A stretch of DNA of 64,000 bases from positions 1,615,940,778-1,616,004,777 of the forward strand of contig NC_056725.1 in NCBI RefSeq assembly GCF_019279795.1, given 5' to 3'. This DNA comes from Protopterus annectens. Lineage: Eukaryota; Chordata; Ceratodontiformes; Protopteridae. The position numbers and the translations under genes are program-made. The notes under the pieces were generated by a model that saw only the letters and a list, made by a program, of their open reading frames with translations, was not told the origin of the DNA and searched no databases. Shown one piece after another: positions 24,190 through 33,975 of this stretch (its first letter is position 1; every line of letters starts with the position of its first letter).

Positions 24190-25340
24190 GAAACATGATT
24201 TAGGCTGGTTAGTATATCTTAATGTACCTGTATGACCACCCACAAAAATAACACTTGGGAAGTTTTTCATCATGTTTCTTTTTTTTTTCACATTTCAAAA
24301 CACCTTCCAACCTCCACCCTCCATTCCTCAAGATTCTCTCATCTCTAACTTTCACAATATTAGCATCAGTTTCACAGAAACACTGCATGCATTTTTTGAC
24401 ATTGTCTTCTTTCAGCTGATCAGTTCTAAAATGCAAAGTAACATTTTTTTTAACATTTACGTTACTACCAGAAAACAAATAATTTTTCCACTTATAAATG
24501 TTATTTTTGTTACACAGTTCCAGAAATGTCATCATCAGTCCATCAGTTTCAAATATTAAGTCACTAAAAGTCTCTGTTTCAATATGTATAAAGAACCAAA
24601 TTTCTTGAGCTTTAAAAAAACGAGCAGGTACTAAACTGTCTCACACATAATATCTATTACAGTATCTTTTTTGTTTTTGTTCTTATTCTTACAGTTGGTC
24701 TTCTCTTCTTTTCAAAAAATAATTTTACTTACAGTTTGTTGCTGCTCTCCTTTTTTGCCTGTTGTCACTGCTGGATATGTATAATCTGCTGCTACAAAAT
24801 CAGACACCTTCCAGGCTTGTTGCTACTTTCCTCTTTTACTTTGTCATCTCTGCACAAGATTTAACTGCTGCATTCTCATTACCTGGTTTCTTTTCCACAT
24901 TACCATCCTCAGCACTTCTGATAAGTTATCTGCCATCTCACTCATGAAACGGCGGAACTGTCACCTGGATCATCTTGCTTGGTTATTTTTAAACGAACAA
25001 TATCTGCAAGCCCTCCTGTTGCCAGTTCTGTTATCTGCACCACTTCAACAGACTTGCTTACTTCCTTCTCCACAGAGATGGCTAAACACTGCTCATTTGT
25101 AGCACCCACCACAAATCTTTGTTTACATTCTGAAGCTCCATATTAAACAGTTTTTTTTACAAATTATCACTTTCGACCTCCAAACCTTCCATAGCTTTTC
25201 TCTCCATGCTGCTGCTTCCCTTAGGCCACTTTTTTGCTCCTGTATGAGCACTCTGGTGCCATTTAGCAGCTCCAAAGAGTAGTGAGGTTTCCATGGTGCC
25301 CTGGCAAAATTTCCCCTAATCAGTATACATACCACCTAAG
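24190..25340 (-). pseudogene. Tx1-like LINE ORF1 remnant with zinc-knuckle cysteines
   Basis: The open piece 24,535-24,209 reads FLELCNKNNIYKWKNYLFSG, RTDQLKEDNVKKCMQCFCE, GGWRLEGVLKC and then KCYFCG. With one frameshift the sequence continues GHTGTLRY...KSCFFCGD, giving a CCHC-type knuckle followed by a second CxxC. Tx1-family ORF1 proteins have this layout and bind RNA. The open frame 25,335-25,123 (REAAAWREKLWKVW) may be its N-terminal part. Identification rests on layout and resemblance, not on a search. Damaged by frameshifts. Confidence 0.5.
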
Positions 25341-25980
25341 GTCTCCCCTGAAAAAAGCCATTGGCCTAGTGGAACTAACCCAGTCAACAAAGTGTAAATA
25401 CATAAAAATAAATATGTGTAAGATTGTAGTGAAGGCCTCAGTTAAGTCAACAACTACTAGTCCTATCAGATTCCTTAATTATTCCCTATTGTATATAGAA
25501 CCTATGAAATATGAGAATTATAGTATAGAGGATACCATGGCAGCATAAAGACCAGGCTAGATGGTCAGTTTTGGATAAAGGTTAAGTACTATTTAAATAT
25601 TTGCTGCCTCTTCAAGCACTCAAGGCAGACAGGATATCACTGAGATGAGATAAAAATGGTATGAGGTGGTAGGGTAAGGAATGTTTTGTTAGGGGTGGTG
25701 GAGAAATTGATACATTACAGAAGGTACCTTTAGCTAATGATGAATTAATGATGTGCTGAAAATGAAAGTATTACATCATTTAAGAATTTGCTGTATAAGC
25801 CATCAGTAAATGGGCAATCTGAAGACTAAATAGTTTTTAGCCATTTATTTATTTTAAATTGTAGATGTGAAGAAGTATAATTTTGCACTAGAAATATTAT
25901 CACGAGGATAATGTGAATTTAACTTTCTTTTTTTCTGAATAGCTCTTTAATTGATTTAATTGATTTAATTTAATATACAA
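25341..25980. other. Gene-free stretch
   Basis: No supported gene. The small frame at 25,282-25,548 has no motif. A TTAAT/TTGAT-rich run (25,940-25,975) lies directly before the CR1 copy and may be its insertion site. Confidence 0.35.
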
Positions 25981-25982
25981 TA

Positions 25983-26780
25983 GCTCTCTTCACCCAAGAC
26001 TGGACTAGACAGTCAAGAGGAGAAGGTAAACACTTGCACCACACTACACTCATCACACAGTCCCTCAAAACCTATACCACCAAAACACACACATAGAAAC
26101 ACAAAACACACACCTACATTCGCGGAGGCTCTCAATAAAAACCTGCCCAAGCATCAGGAACCTCTAAAGCAGAAACGCAAGCAAACTTCACCCCCCAACA
26201 CAACCCAAATGACACATAGCCCACAAACTCAGTGTGCCACTCAACCACAGCCCATAAGGCATAACACCGTACCCAACACTCTAGTCATAGGTAACTCTAT
26301 AGTCAGGCACAATGATTTTCCACTGACCAGGCTAAACAAGGAGAAAGTTACTGTCAGCTGCCTGTCAGGTGCCAGGATCTGCCACATAACGCACGCACTC
26401 AGGTCACTCCACAACAAGTACAAATATGACACTGTCATTGTCCATGTTGGTGTGAATGACCTGAGATGTACCTCCCTGGACTACATGAAAAGAGACATGG
26501 AGGAGCTCTCTGATCTTGTAGCCCAGGCAGGTATGACCCTGGCCCTGAGTAGCATCCTGCCATCCCCCAGAATGATGCCACAGTACAAGGACAAAATGAT
26601 TGACTTCAACAATTGGCTAAGCTTCTGGTGTCATTCTAAGGGATCCAGTATTTGTCTGCCTGGGATGACATGATCGACAGACCACGATGCTTTGCCAGAG
26701 ATGGCTCGCACCTGTCGCCCTTGGGATTCCGGATACTGGCTAAGGCTCTTGCCACCCCTATAGTGCCTTTTTAGACAAGG
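25983..26780 (+). pseudogene. CR1 copy A ORF1 (esterase domain) remnant
   Basis: ORF1 of CR1 type II elements combines a PHD-like zinc finger with an SGNH esterase. This copy lacks the zinc finger because of 5' truncation. The open piece 26,209-26,673 has the esterase blocks TLVIGNSIVRH, TVSCLSGARI and VGVNDLR. The Asp after the first Gly is Asn here (GNS, versus GDS in copy B). A frameshift near 26,640 moves the final DGSHLSPLGF block to another frame. The catalytic residues are therefore partly lost. Confidence 0.85.
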
Positions 26781-26835
26781 TTCAAATGACAAATTCACCA
26801 CCGTAACAGGTACACACAAGCAAAATCTGAGGGTA

Positions 26836-27120
26836 ATGCTACTCAATGCTAGAAGTCTAAACCTCAAAATGCACTCACTCGAGGCATTCCTTAAAATGGA
26901 GAACAACAACATCTGTTCAGTGACAGAGACCTGGTTCAAAGCTCCAGAGAGCACCCCTGCATTACCAGGCTATAATTCATACCACACCTTTTGGCCACCT
27001 AACCCGGAACGAAGCACTAAAGGTGGAGGCGTGTCCATATTCATTAAGGATATCCACACCTCCAGGCTAGTTGCACAGCATAATGCATCTGAGATTATCC
27101 AAGTGTGACTAACTCTGGGC
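26836..27120 (+). pseudogene. CR1 copy A ORF2, endonuclease part before the hAT insertion
   Basis: Starts MLLNARSLNLKMHSLE and continues SVTETWFKAPEST, then GGGVSIFIKDIHTS, the first three APE endonuclease blocks. A stop (GTGTGA) precedes the insertion point by a few codons. The reading frame resumes beyond the hAT element at 33,976. Confidence 0.9.
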
Positions 27121-27204
27121 CAGGGGCGGCTCGTGGCATCGGGCTGCCAGACTGCAGCCCCCTCAAAATAAAAAATAGACAAAAAAATTATTTTTTAAAT
27201 TTCG

Positions 27205-27260
27205 CGGACTTCGCGCATGCGCAGTAGACCCGACTACTGTCGGTCTATGCGCATGCTCAC
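27205..27260. repeat. CpG-rich subterminal inverted repeat of the hAT element
   Basis: GCGCATGCGCAGTAGACCC and, after a short loop around TACT, GGTCTATGCGCATGC form an imperfect stem of about 20 bp near the left end. Subterminal repeats are known transposase contact sites in hAT elements; that role here is inference. Confidence 0.7.
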
Positions 27261-27519
27261 GGCAGTCCGGCAGTCCCCATAGAGGGACACAAGGAGACGT
27301 CTGTGCACTTTTAAAGTGCACACACTCGCTGGGATTATGGGTCACATCCGGACTGCAACAGCAGCAGTCAGGACAGTCTCGGGAAGGAGCTTTGGGATCT
27401 CATCATCGGGAAGGAGCATTGCCTTGGATCTCGCGGGTCTTTGGAGTATTGCGCGGGCAGGATGTACGTTAGCTGGATATATTCAGGTAAGTGTATGGTG
27501 CTTTTTACTTTTATTGTAC

Positions 27520-27659
27520 AATGTTTATACTGGATTGACTTTGTGTGTGTATGGTGCTTTGATTTACTGGTTTGTGTGTGTATGGTGCTTTGATTTACTG
27601 GTTTGTTTGTGTGTGTGTGGTGCTTTGATTTACTGGTTTGTGTGTGTATGGTGCTTTGA

Positions 27660-27729
<70 letters not shown>

Positions 27730-27872
27730 CTGTGTGAGTGTATCTGCCTGGGTGGTTACATTAGGGGGATTAGGTAGAGAACTGAAAGTCTCAATGTGTT
27801 TGTGTGGGTATGTCTTGTCTGTTGGATCATGCATATGAATGAACAGGTTAGTGTTTCCTTGAGTGTGATCTG

Positions 27873-27910
<38 letters not shown>
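27520..27910. repeat. GT-rich minisatellite and (TG)n arrays
   Basis: About four copies of a ~32-bp unit ending ATGGTGCTTTGATTTACTGG (27,540-27,665), then pure TG (27,666-27,725) and another TG array at 27,874-27,909. Two more units, with the same left flank GTTTATACTGGATTGAC, lie at 29,478-29,560. The long Cys/Val open frames here are artefacts. Confidence 0.95.
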
Positions 27911-27911
<1 letters not shown>

Positions 27912-29477
27912 GGGGGTCATGCTTGTTGTTATTGTGTGTGAGTGTTTATGTTTGTGTGTTTGTTAGTGGGTGTCGGTATGGGTGTACAAGGGTGACTTTG
28001 CCAATGCAATGCATAAGATGCCTTGGAAAACAATATAGCTGTCAAATCTAACAGCATCAATGTTAGAAAACTATAATTCAGATAAATGCTAATGACACAA
28101 TAAAAAAGTCATTCTCATTGCAGCCAAAGCTGTCTCTGTACTGGATTTTCTCACTGTGGTAGGCAATTTACATGAGCAGCTAGGATCTTTATGAATCAAA
28201 GAAAAAATTTTAGCATATCCACATGATACTGCTTGATGGTGTTAAGTGTGATAGTATGAGTTCATAAAGCAGAGGGTCACATCAGTCCAAACAATTTTAG
28301 TCCCATAAATCTGACAAGTATTGTGTAAAACCATGGAAAGCATCATGACAGAGTTTAAAGGAACTGAAAGGGAGACAGGTTTCTTTTTAGTCTTGTGGTA
28401 ACTTTGAAGAGGTACCAGCAACACTTGCTGAGAATAAAGCAGTAACCAGGCCATTTGATTCTCTGTGCTAACTCCAGAAAAGGGACTCCATCAAAAAATC
28501 TTTCCTGAAAATGAATACCAAAAAATTGGAACTCTGAACTATAGAATGCAGCTAGATGCTTGCATAATTTCTTTGCTACAGCTACTAAATATATGCATTT
28601 AAGTTCATTTAATAAGCTCTGATATCTCTCATGACTTGTTAAATGCATGTCAGTATTCCACCTGCATCCCACTGGCATCTGCTAGGCATACCTGTTAACA
28701 TCAATTGTAACATATAAACAGCCTATTTTAACTTTTTAAATTTTTTCTATTTCTGAAGAAGTCTTTCCTACAATGAAAGCCAAATAATTTAATTTTAAAT
28801 GCTTAAGTGGTCCTTAGTTCTTAACATGGAATTTTAAGTAGTTTGCTTCTTCATATGCAGGTGAAAAGGAAGTGAGGGTTTCTATTTGGTGGGTACATAA
28901 ATAAATAAATACATAAATTAAACATATTCATGATCATAGCCTGGACCTGAACCTATGTATGCTCTTTTACATTTATTACTAACGTGAAATTTCCTAATCT
29001 GTTGTTTCACCTTCCTCCATGACCTAAAGTAAGGATTCCACTTCTTCCTTGTTTTGTTCATTAGTTCCTTCTCCATCTTCACCTGGACTTTCCCAGCCTC
29101 TGTTCATCTTCCTTTTCCATAAACATCCTTACAGTAATCAACTTTCTCATATTTTATAAAGCCTCTTCCTTGGCCCATACCACTTCCTTTATGTTTATGT
29201 TGATCTACAGCCTTTCATCATTGTGTATCTTAAACTATGTAACCCCTCTGCAGTTCTTTCAAAAATTGCTCCATTGGGCATTGCTCATAAGAGGGCTAAG
29301 ACAGGCAATGTCCCTGCTATGAGATTCATAATTTTCACCATCTTCTTCCCTAGTTATATGTCCTGTGGTCCTACCCTTCCCAGCAGTCTTTGAGCCAACA
29401 GTCACATGAACAGGTATTTTCCTTTCTTGTACATCTGTTGCATGGCACTAGAGGAAATCACAGAAAAGGCTACTCTC
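27911..29477. other. Interior of hAT insertion, no recognised gene
   Basis: Includes a 107-codon minus-strand open frame at 28,355-28,678 with no motif I can name. ATAAATAAATAAATACATAAAT (28,896-28,918 region) resembles an L2 or SINE 3' tail, but no body was recognised next to it. Confidence 0.4.
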
Positions 29478-29603
29478 ATGTTTATACTGGATTGACTTTG
29501 TGTGTGTATGGTGCTTTGATTTACTGGTTTGTGTGTGTATGGTGCTTTGATTTACTAGGGAGGGTGTGTGTGTGTGTGTGTGTGAAAATGCCCCAGGTGC
29601 TCA

Positions 29604-29690
29604 TGGTGGTGTGGTAGGGAATACCTCAGGCTTGAACCCTGTACCCTGTATGCAGGTGTTAAAGACTTGAGTTCCCTACCCACCACCATT
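29604..29690 (-). mobile_element. tRNA-like SINE head or hairpin
   Basis: On the minus strand it reads GGTAGGGAACTC...GGGTTCAAGCC...TTCCCTACC. It combines a perfect B-box word (GGTTCAAGCC) with pairing GTAGGGAA/TTCCCTAC as an acceptor-like stem. An A-run lies on the other side (29,694-29,703). Most likely the tRNA-derived head of a SINE rather than a functional tRNA gene, because the anticodon arm is not clean. Confidence 0.5.
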
Positions 29691-29783
29691 TGTAAAAAAA
29701 AAATGCAGATTTTTGCCTCATATTCGATCTGATCTGTTCCTCATAATATCTGTGGTTTGTAAATGTTGCAATGCTTGATATTT

Positions 29784-30050
29784 GATGGTGTAGTAGTAGC
29801 ATTGTTGCCTCACAGCTGCAGGTTCTCGGGTTTGATTCTTGGCTGGGGTTCCTTCTTTGTGGGGTCTGTATCTTCTCCCTGTGTTTGTGTGGGTTTGCTT
29901 TTGTGTCCTCCCATGTTACAAAGACATGTCTGCATTATTTCTTCCTGGGCCTCTGCTGAAAATTGTTTTTTTGTTCCAAGTCAGAGTGTCCTGATTAAAA
30001 AATGTTAAATAAAATTGACAGGCATTTGAATTTCAGACTTAAGGGTTTCT
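29784..30050 (+). mobile_element. tRNA-derived SINE, copy 1
   Basis: GATGGTGTAGTAGTAGCATTG (A box region), TTGCCTCACAGCTGCAGG and GGGTTTGATTCTTGG (B box), followed by the conserved tract TTCTCCCTGTGTTTGTGTGGG that occurs in a widespread fish and amphibian SINE group. An almost parallel copy follows at 30,069. Confidence 0.7.
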
Positions 30051-30068
30051 GAATGCTTAATTCCTTGC

Positions 30069-30300
30069 ATATTTGATGGTGCAGTAGTAGTATTGTTGCC
30101 TCACAGCTATAGGTTTTCTGGTTTGATTCTTGGTTGGGGTGGCTTCTGTGTGGAGTCTGCATCTCCTCCCTGTGTTTGTGTGGATTTGCTCTGGTGCCCT
30201 GTCATTTTACAAAGACGTGTCTGCAGTATTAATCCCTCGCCTCTGCTGAAAATTGTTTTTGTTCTGTCAGCAGGAAAATTGACCGGCATTTGAATTTCAA
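30069..30300 (+). mobile_element. tRNA-derived SINE, copy 2
   Basis: Second copy with the same order: GATGGTGCAGTAGTAGTATTG, TTGCCTCACAGC, GGTTTGATTCTTGG and CTCCCTGTGTTTGTGTGG. Both copies run into the same downstream words (GGCATTTGAATTTCA), which suggests the SINE and flank were duplicated together. Confidence 0.7.
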
Positions 30301-30872
30301 ACTTCATGTTCTTCAGAATACATAGTAGCACAACCTTTTTTTCTAGCAATTTTCTAAGTTTATAAGATGAATATTTTAAATTTGTCCCTATTTTTGGGAC
30401 TGTATTCCCCCATTATTGGCTTCGCCCAGGTTTTTGTGCTAAGGTTGACAGCTATGGCAAGAAATGAATTCACTGAATATGTTTGAGGGCTGTATTCCCT
30501 CATTACTGGGTTTGTCCAGGTGTTTTGTACTAAGAGGTTGACAGCTATGGTGAGAACTGAATTCACTAAATGATAGCCATTTAAGTTTCAGTCTTCCTCT
30601 TTTACAAAGCAGCTGATGTGGCATAGTGGTATGTTACTCTGACTGTTTTTGCTCAGGGACCTTGGCAGTAAAATGTATGGTGGCAACACAACATTTTATT
30701 CTAGCAACTTTCCAAGATTATACAAGCAATGTTTAATGTGTCCCTGGTTTTGGGCTTTTGACCCCCAATACATTTTGGCTTTTTCCAGTTTTCTTGAGCT
30801 GCAGTTGAGATGCAGTTGAGTATTGAGTAGATTTTACAAGGAGCTGAGAGCTGCAGGGGAATAGAAGTTTAG

Positions 30873-30965
30873 TGCTTTGCCTAGTTAATACAATAGCACA
30901 ACAGGTTGTGTACTTGCTTTTGATGCAGAAGGCTGTGGGTTCTACTCCCACAAGGGGTGGATGCT
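30873..30965 (+). mobile_element. tRNA-derived SINE head
   Basis: AGCACAACAGGTTGTGTACTTGC and GCAGAAGGCTGTGGGTTCTACTCCCAC have tRNA-like spacing with a B box (GGTTCTACTCC) inside a paired TGTGGG/CCCACA arm. No downstream partner copy in the window. Confidence 0.5.
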
Positions 30966-31218
30966 GCCGTACTGAGAATGTTCTCTTTGGTGAAGATGCT
31001 AACTATGAGTCTGTTATCAGTTTGCCATCCATTTCCTCTTGCAATATTATTACTAGCTTATCATTTTTTTAATGTAATATAGGCAATTTATTCCTGAGGG
31101 GCAACAGACACTTTATTTTTCGATGAAACCATGAAATATAAAGGTGATTGCTAGCAGCAACCGCTTCATTAGTTACAGATTTCTTTAATGTGGAATTATT
31201 TAGATGTCTTACTTCAGA

Positions 31219-31390
31219 GATTGTGCATATTTACTGATAATGGACTGTAGAATTGTGCATATTTACTGATAAAGGTGGACTGCAGAATTGTGCATATTTA
31301 CTGATAATGGTGGACTGTAGAATTGTGCATATTTACTAATAATGGTGGACTGTAGAATTGCGTATATTTACTAATAATGGTGGACTGTGG
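31219..31390. repeat. ~35-bp minisatellite, about five units
   Basis: Units read GAATTGTGCATATTTACTGA then TAATGGTGGACTGTA, with small changes (AATAATGG, GCGTATATT). Confidence 0.93.
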
Positions 31391-32830
31391 AAGTCTGAGT
31401 AGACTTTTTTATGATAAATGTTCTCAACTGGGCAGTTTTGCCATTATGGGTGCATATGGTTTGTTTCATTGCTTACTGGAAACATGTTCAAAACAAATTT
31501 AAAACACCCTCTAACAAGTGTACTGCATTGTACAAGGAATATAATTTTAGTACAATGAGGAAGGTGTATCAAAGAGCACATGTATGTTTCATATGCAAGG
31601 GGCCTATGATTTGAAAACAGCCCAAAATTAATCTTTATCTGCCACTGGCAAAATGTATTTTCTTTGAATGTGGGTTTCAATGCTGTTTCAATGAATGTGA
31701 GTTTCAAGGGCAGAGAAGTTTTAATGCTAAGTTTTCATTGTGAGACTGCATTGCTTTGTTTAACAGATGACTTAGTGTTTGTGCTGTAAAATACAAAATA
31801 AAACTTTCAAATGAAGTCCAACTCATCATAGAAGTAAAGCAGTATGCACATTAGTGTTTATGGTAAATGGAATGAAATAGCCAAGTAATGGTTCATTGGA
31901 ATGGCTGCAGAGGCTCCATTCAACCATTATTTTGTCAGGGGTAAGGGCAGCAAACTCAGACAGGCCCAGCTGAACTATACCTCGCAACTGTCCAGATTTT
32001 CAAAGAATGAATAGATTTTTGCTTTTTATTTTTGGTTTGTTCTTCATAAAATTTGTAGTTTTCTGGCAAATCATTTAGGAATTAAGTCACTAAATAATAA
32101 GTTTCAGACTTCATAACCTTCAGAAAAATGCATGTTAAAGTAATAGCTGTTCTATCAACTGTCTCAATTTATACAAGACCAATTTTAGTACTGTTTATAT
32201 GTGCCCCCAATATATTTGGCCTTGTTCAGATTTACTGCATTAACAGGTTGAGAGGTACATGCAAATAAATTGCTTTATAGAATTAGGCATAGCCAACCTC
32301 TCAACTGTCCCCAATTTTTGGCTCAAAATGTTGCTCTTACCCCTAATAATCCCTCCGCAAAATAGCAATTTTGGAAGAAAACATGGAGGGTTTACAGTTA
32401 AGAAATAACTGTAATAATCAAAGTTATAGATTACTTGAAATGCATGTAGATTCTTTTATTTTGTCAGCTACTCAAGGTAGCAGTACTAATATTAAAGTGT
32501 CCCTTCTTTGACAGGTAGCAGCTGTATTGTGTGTCTATTTTATATTTTTGCATCACATTTTTGGTCCATTTTTCATAAAGTTGTTTTTTGGCAAGTTAGT
32601 GACAAATCACTAAAGACTGAAGTTAGAAAATGACAGACATTTGAGTTTCAGATTTTATACCCTTCAGAAAATTCATACTAATGCAAGACCTATTCTATTA
32701 TCTTTCTAAGTTTATTAGAGCAATATTTAAAAATTGTCCTTATTTTTGGGCCTTTGTCCCACTTCTGTGTATAGCTTTGTCCAGATTTCTTGCTCTTGAG
32801 GTTGAGAGGTATGACAAATGTGTCAGGGCC

Positions 32831-33967
32831 ATCACAGTCAGCCAGAGAGATTTCAAATTGTGACATGCTTGTTGTACCCCACTCCCCCATGTAGTGACTC
32901 TGGATGTGTCCAAGCAAGGCAAGGCGTAGTTGTATCTACCTTGGATGGGGAGGACACACTGCAGAAGTACTACAGTGGCTTTTCACCTGTCCTTGATTTT
33001 GCAGAATGGTCTGGTTTCTGTCATATTTTTGTACTGTTGATTTATGCTTATTACTCAGATTTATGCTTATTACTCAAAGTGCCTGTTGCTCTGTGTTTAA
33101 GTAGCAATGCTTTAATGACCATAAGGTAAGCTTGTCTGAGATCGTAAGATGCAAGTAAGCTTTAATAAGCATACTGTTAAAGAATTGCCAACATTGAAAG
33201 CCTTTTTGTTGTTGCCATGCAGAGAATACTTGACTAGATAATGTATAAGCCTGGGTATTAAAGGACACAATTCCATTATTTTAAAAAGCTCATTACACTT
33301 GTTGGAGACTTCCAGTCATCTCTACAGACTTTACCCGTAAACTAAACAGAATGCCAATCATGTGTGGTCCATAACCTGTACAGTAATCCTTTAAGCAATG
33401 TATCTTGAGCTTGTTTCTTGTTTGCTTTTCATTTTTTACTTTTATCGTGTTTTCCCCATGAAACAAGTTGTCAGGCAGCAGGTCTTTTTTGGATAAGAAA
33501 CATTTTTACAAGTGGGGGCATCACATAGATTTCTACTTTCAGCATGTTACTTGGTACTTTAATAAAGCTGAATATATTATAATTAGAACTGCAGTGCAAG
33601 GAGAAGTGGTTTGAATTGAGTGCTTCTGGTTTTTCTTATACTTGATTTTGACTGGCATTCCAGTAATGTATTTAAAATGTAATTTATTTTTTCATGCCTC
33701 ACAACCTTTTGTTTCCATCTATTAAGTAAGCTGTTATGCAGCCAATGCATTGAAATATTTTTATTCTTCTACACTTATTTTTGTCTTGATTGGACTTTCA
33801 TAATGATGGTTTGCCACCCAGGGCAGTGTATTTAATTAAAGTTAGTTTTTTGTGGTTTTGTGCATAGCTCCTCCCCTTTCTGGTTGACCACACCCCCTCC
33901 CCTTGACCCAACCCATTCAGCTGTCTCCTGCAGCCCCCCTGTGATTTGAAGTCACCAGCCGCCATTG
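32831..33967. other. Right part of hAT insertion, no gene
   Basis: No supported gene. Contains a short tandem (GATTTATGCTTATTACTCA at 33,040-33,075). The final ~120 bases are pyrimidine-rich on + and form the right hAT terminus. Confidence 0.5.
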
Positions 33968-33975
33968 CTCTGGGC

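Larger units (their letters stand above)
30290..32830. repeat. Dispersed ~300-400-bp repeat family, several degenerate units
   Basis: Recurring word order: CATTTGA(A/G)TTTCAGA, CCTTCAGAA, TTCTA(A/G)CAA, TTTATA(C/A)AA, TGTCCCTATTTTTGGG, TTTG(T/G)CCAG, TAAG(A)GGTTGA(C/G)AG. It appears around 30,290-30,480, 30,480-30,600, 30,680-30,800, 31,990-32,260 and 32,620-32,815, and outside the hAT at 58,860-59,090. No coding capacity. The family is not recognised; it could be a non-autonomous element or an old satellite. Confidence 0.65.
27121..33967. mobile_element. hAT-type DNA transposon, 6.85 kb, inserted in CR1
   Basis: Begins CAGGGGCGGCTCGTGGC; the reverse complement of its end reads CAATGGCGGCTGGTGAC (13 of 17 identical). 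Both fit the CA(G)xGGCGGCT ends of many vertebrate hAT elements. The insertion is flanked by an exact 8-bp duplication CTCTGGGC (27,113-27,120 and 33,968-33,975), the hAT target-site length, and lies in the middle of a CR1 frame. Inside I see no hAT transposase; instead there is a CpG-rich subterminal hairpin, minisatellites, SINE heads and a dispersed repeat. It is thus non-autonomous, or its transposase has been lost beneath later insertions. Confidence 0.85.

Noticed and set aside
27316-27838. 153- and 66-codon plus-strand frames
   Set aside because: Created by the GT-rich minisatellite and TG array; periodic residues only.
29784-30300. Functional tRNA genes
   Set aside because: Only promoter boxes and partial arms are kept; the anticodon and acceptor arms do not pair and SINE tracts follow.
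31219-31390. Second set of regular repeats considered as an array with spacers
   Set aside because: Contiguous 35-bp units with no spacers.
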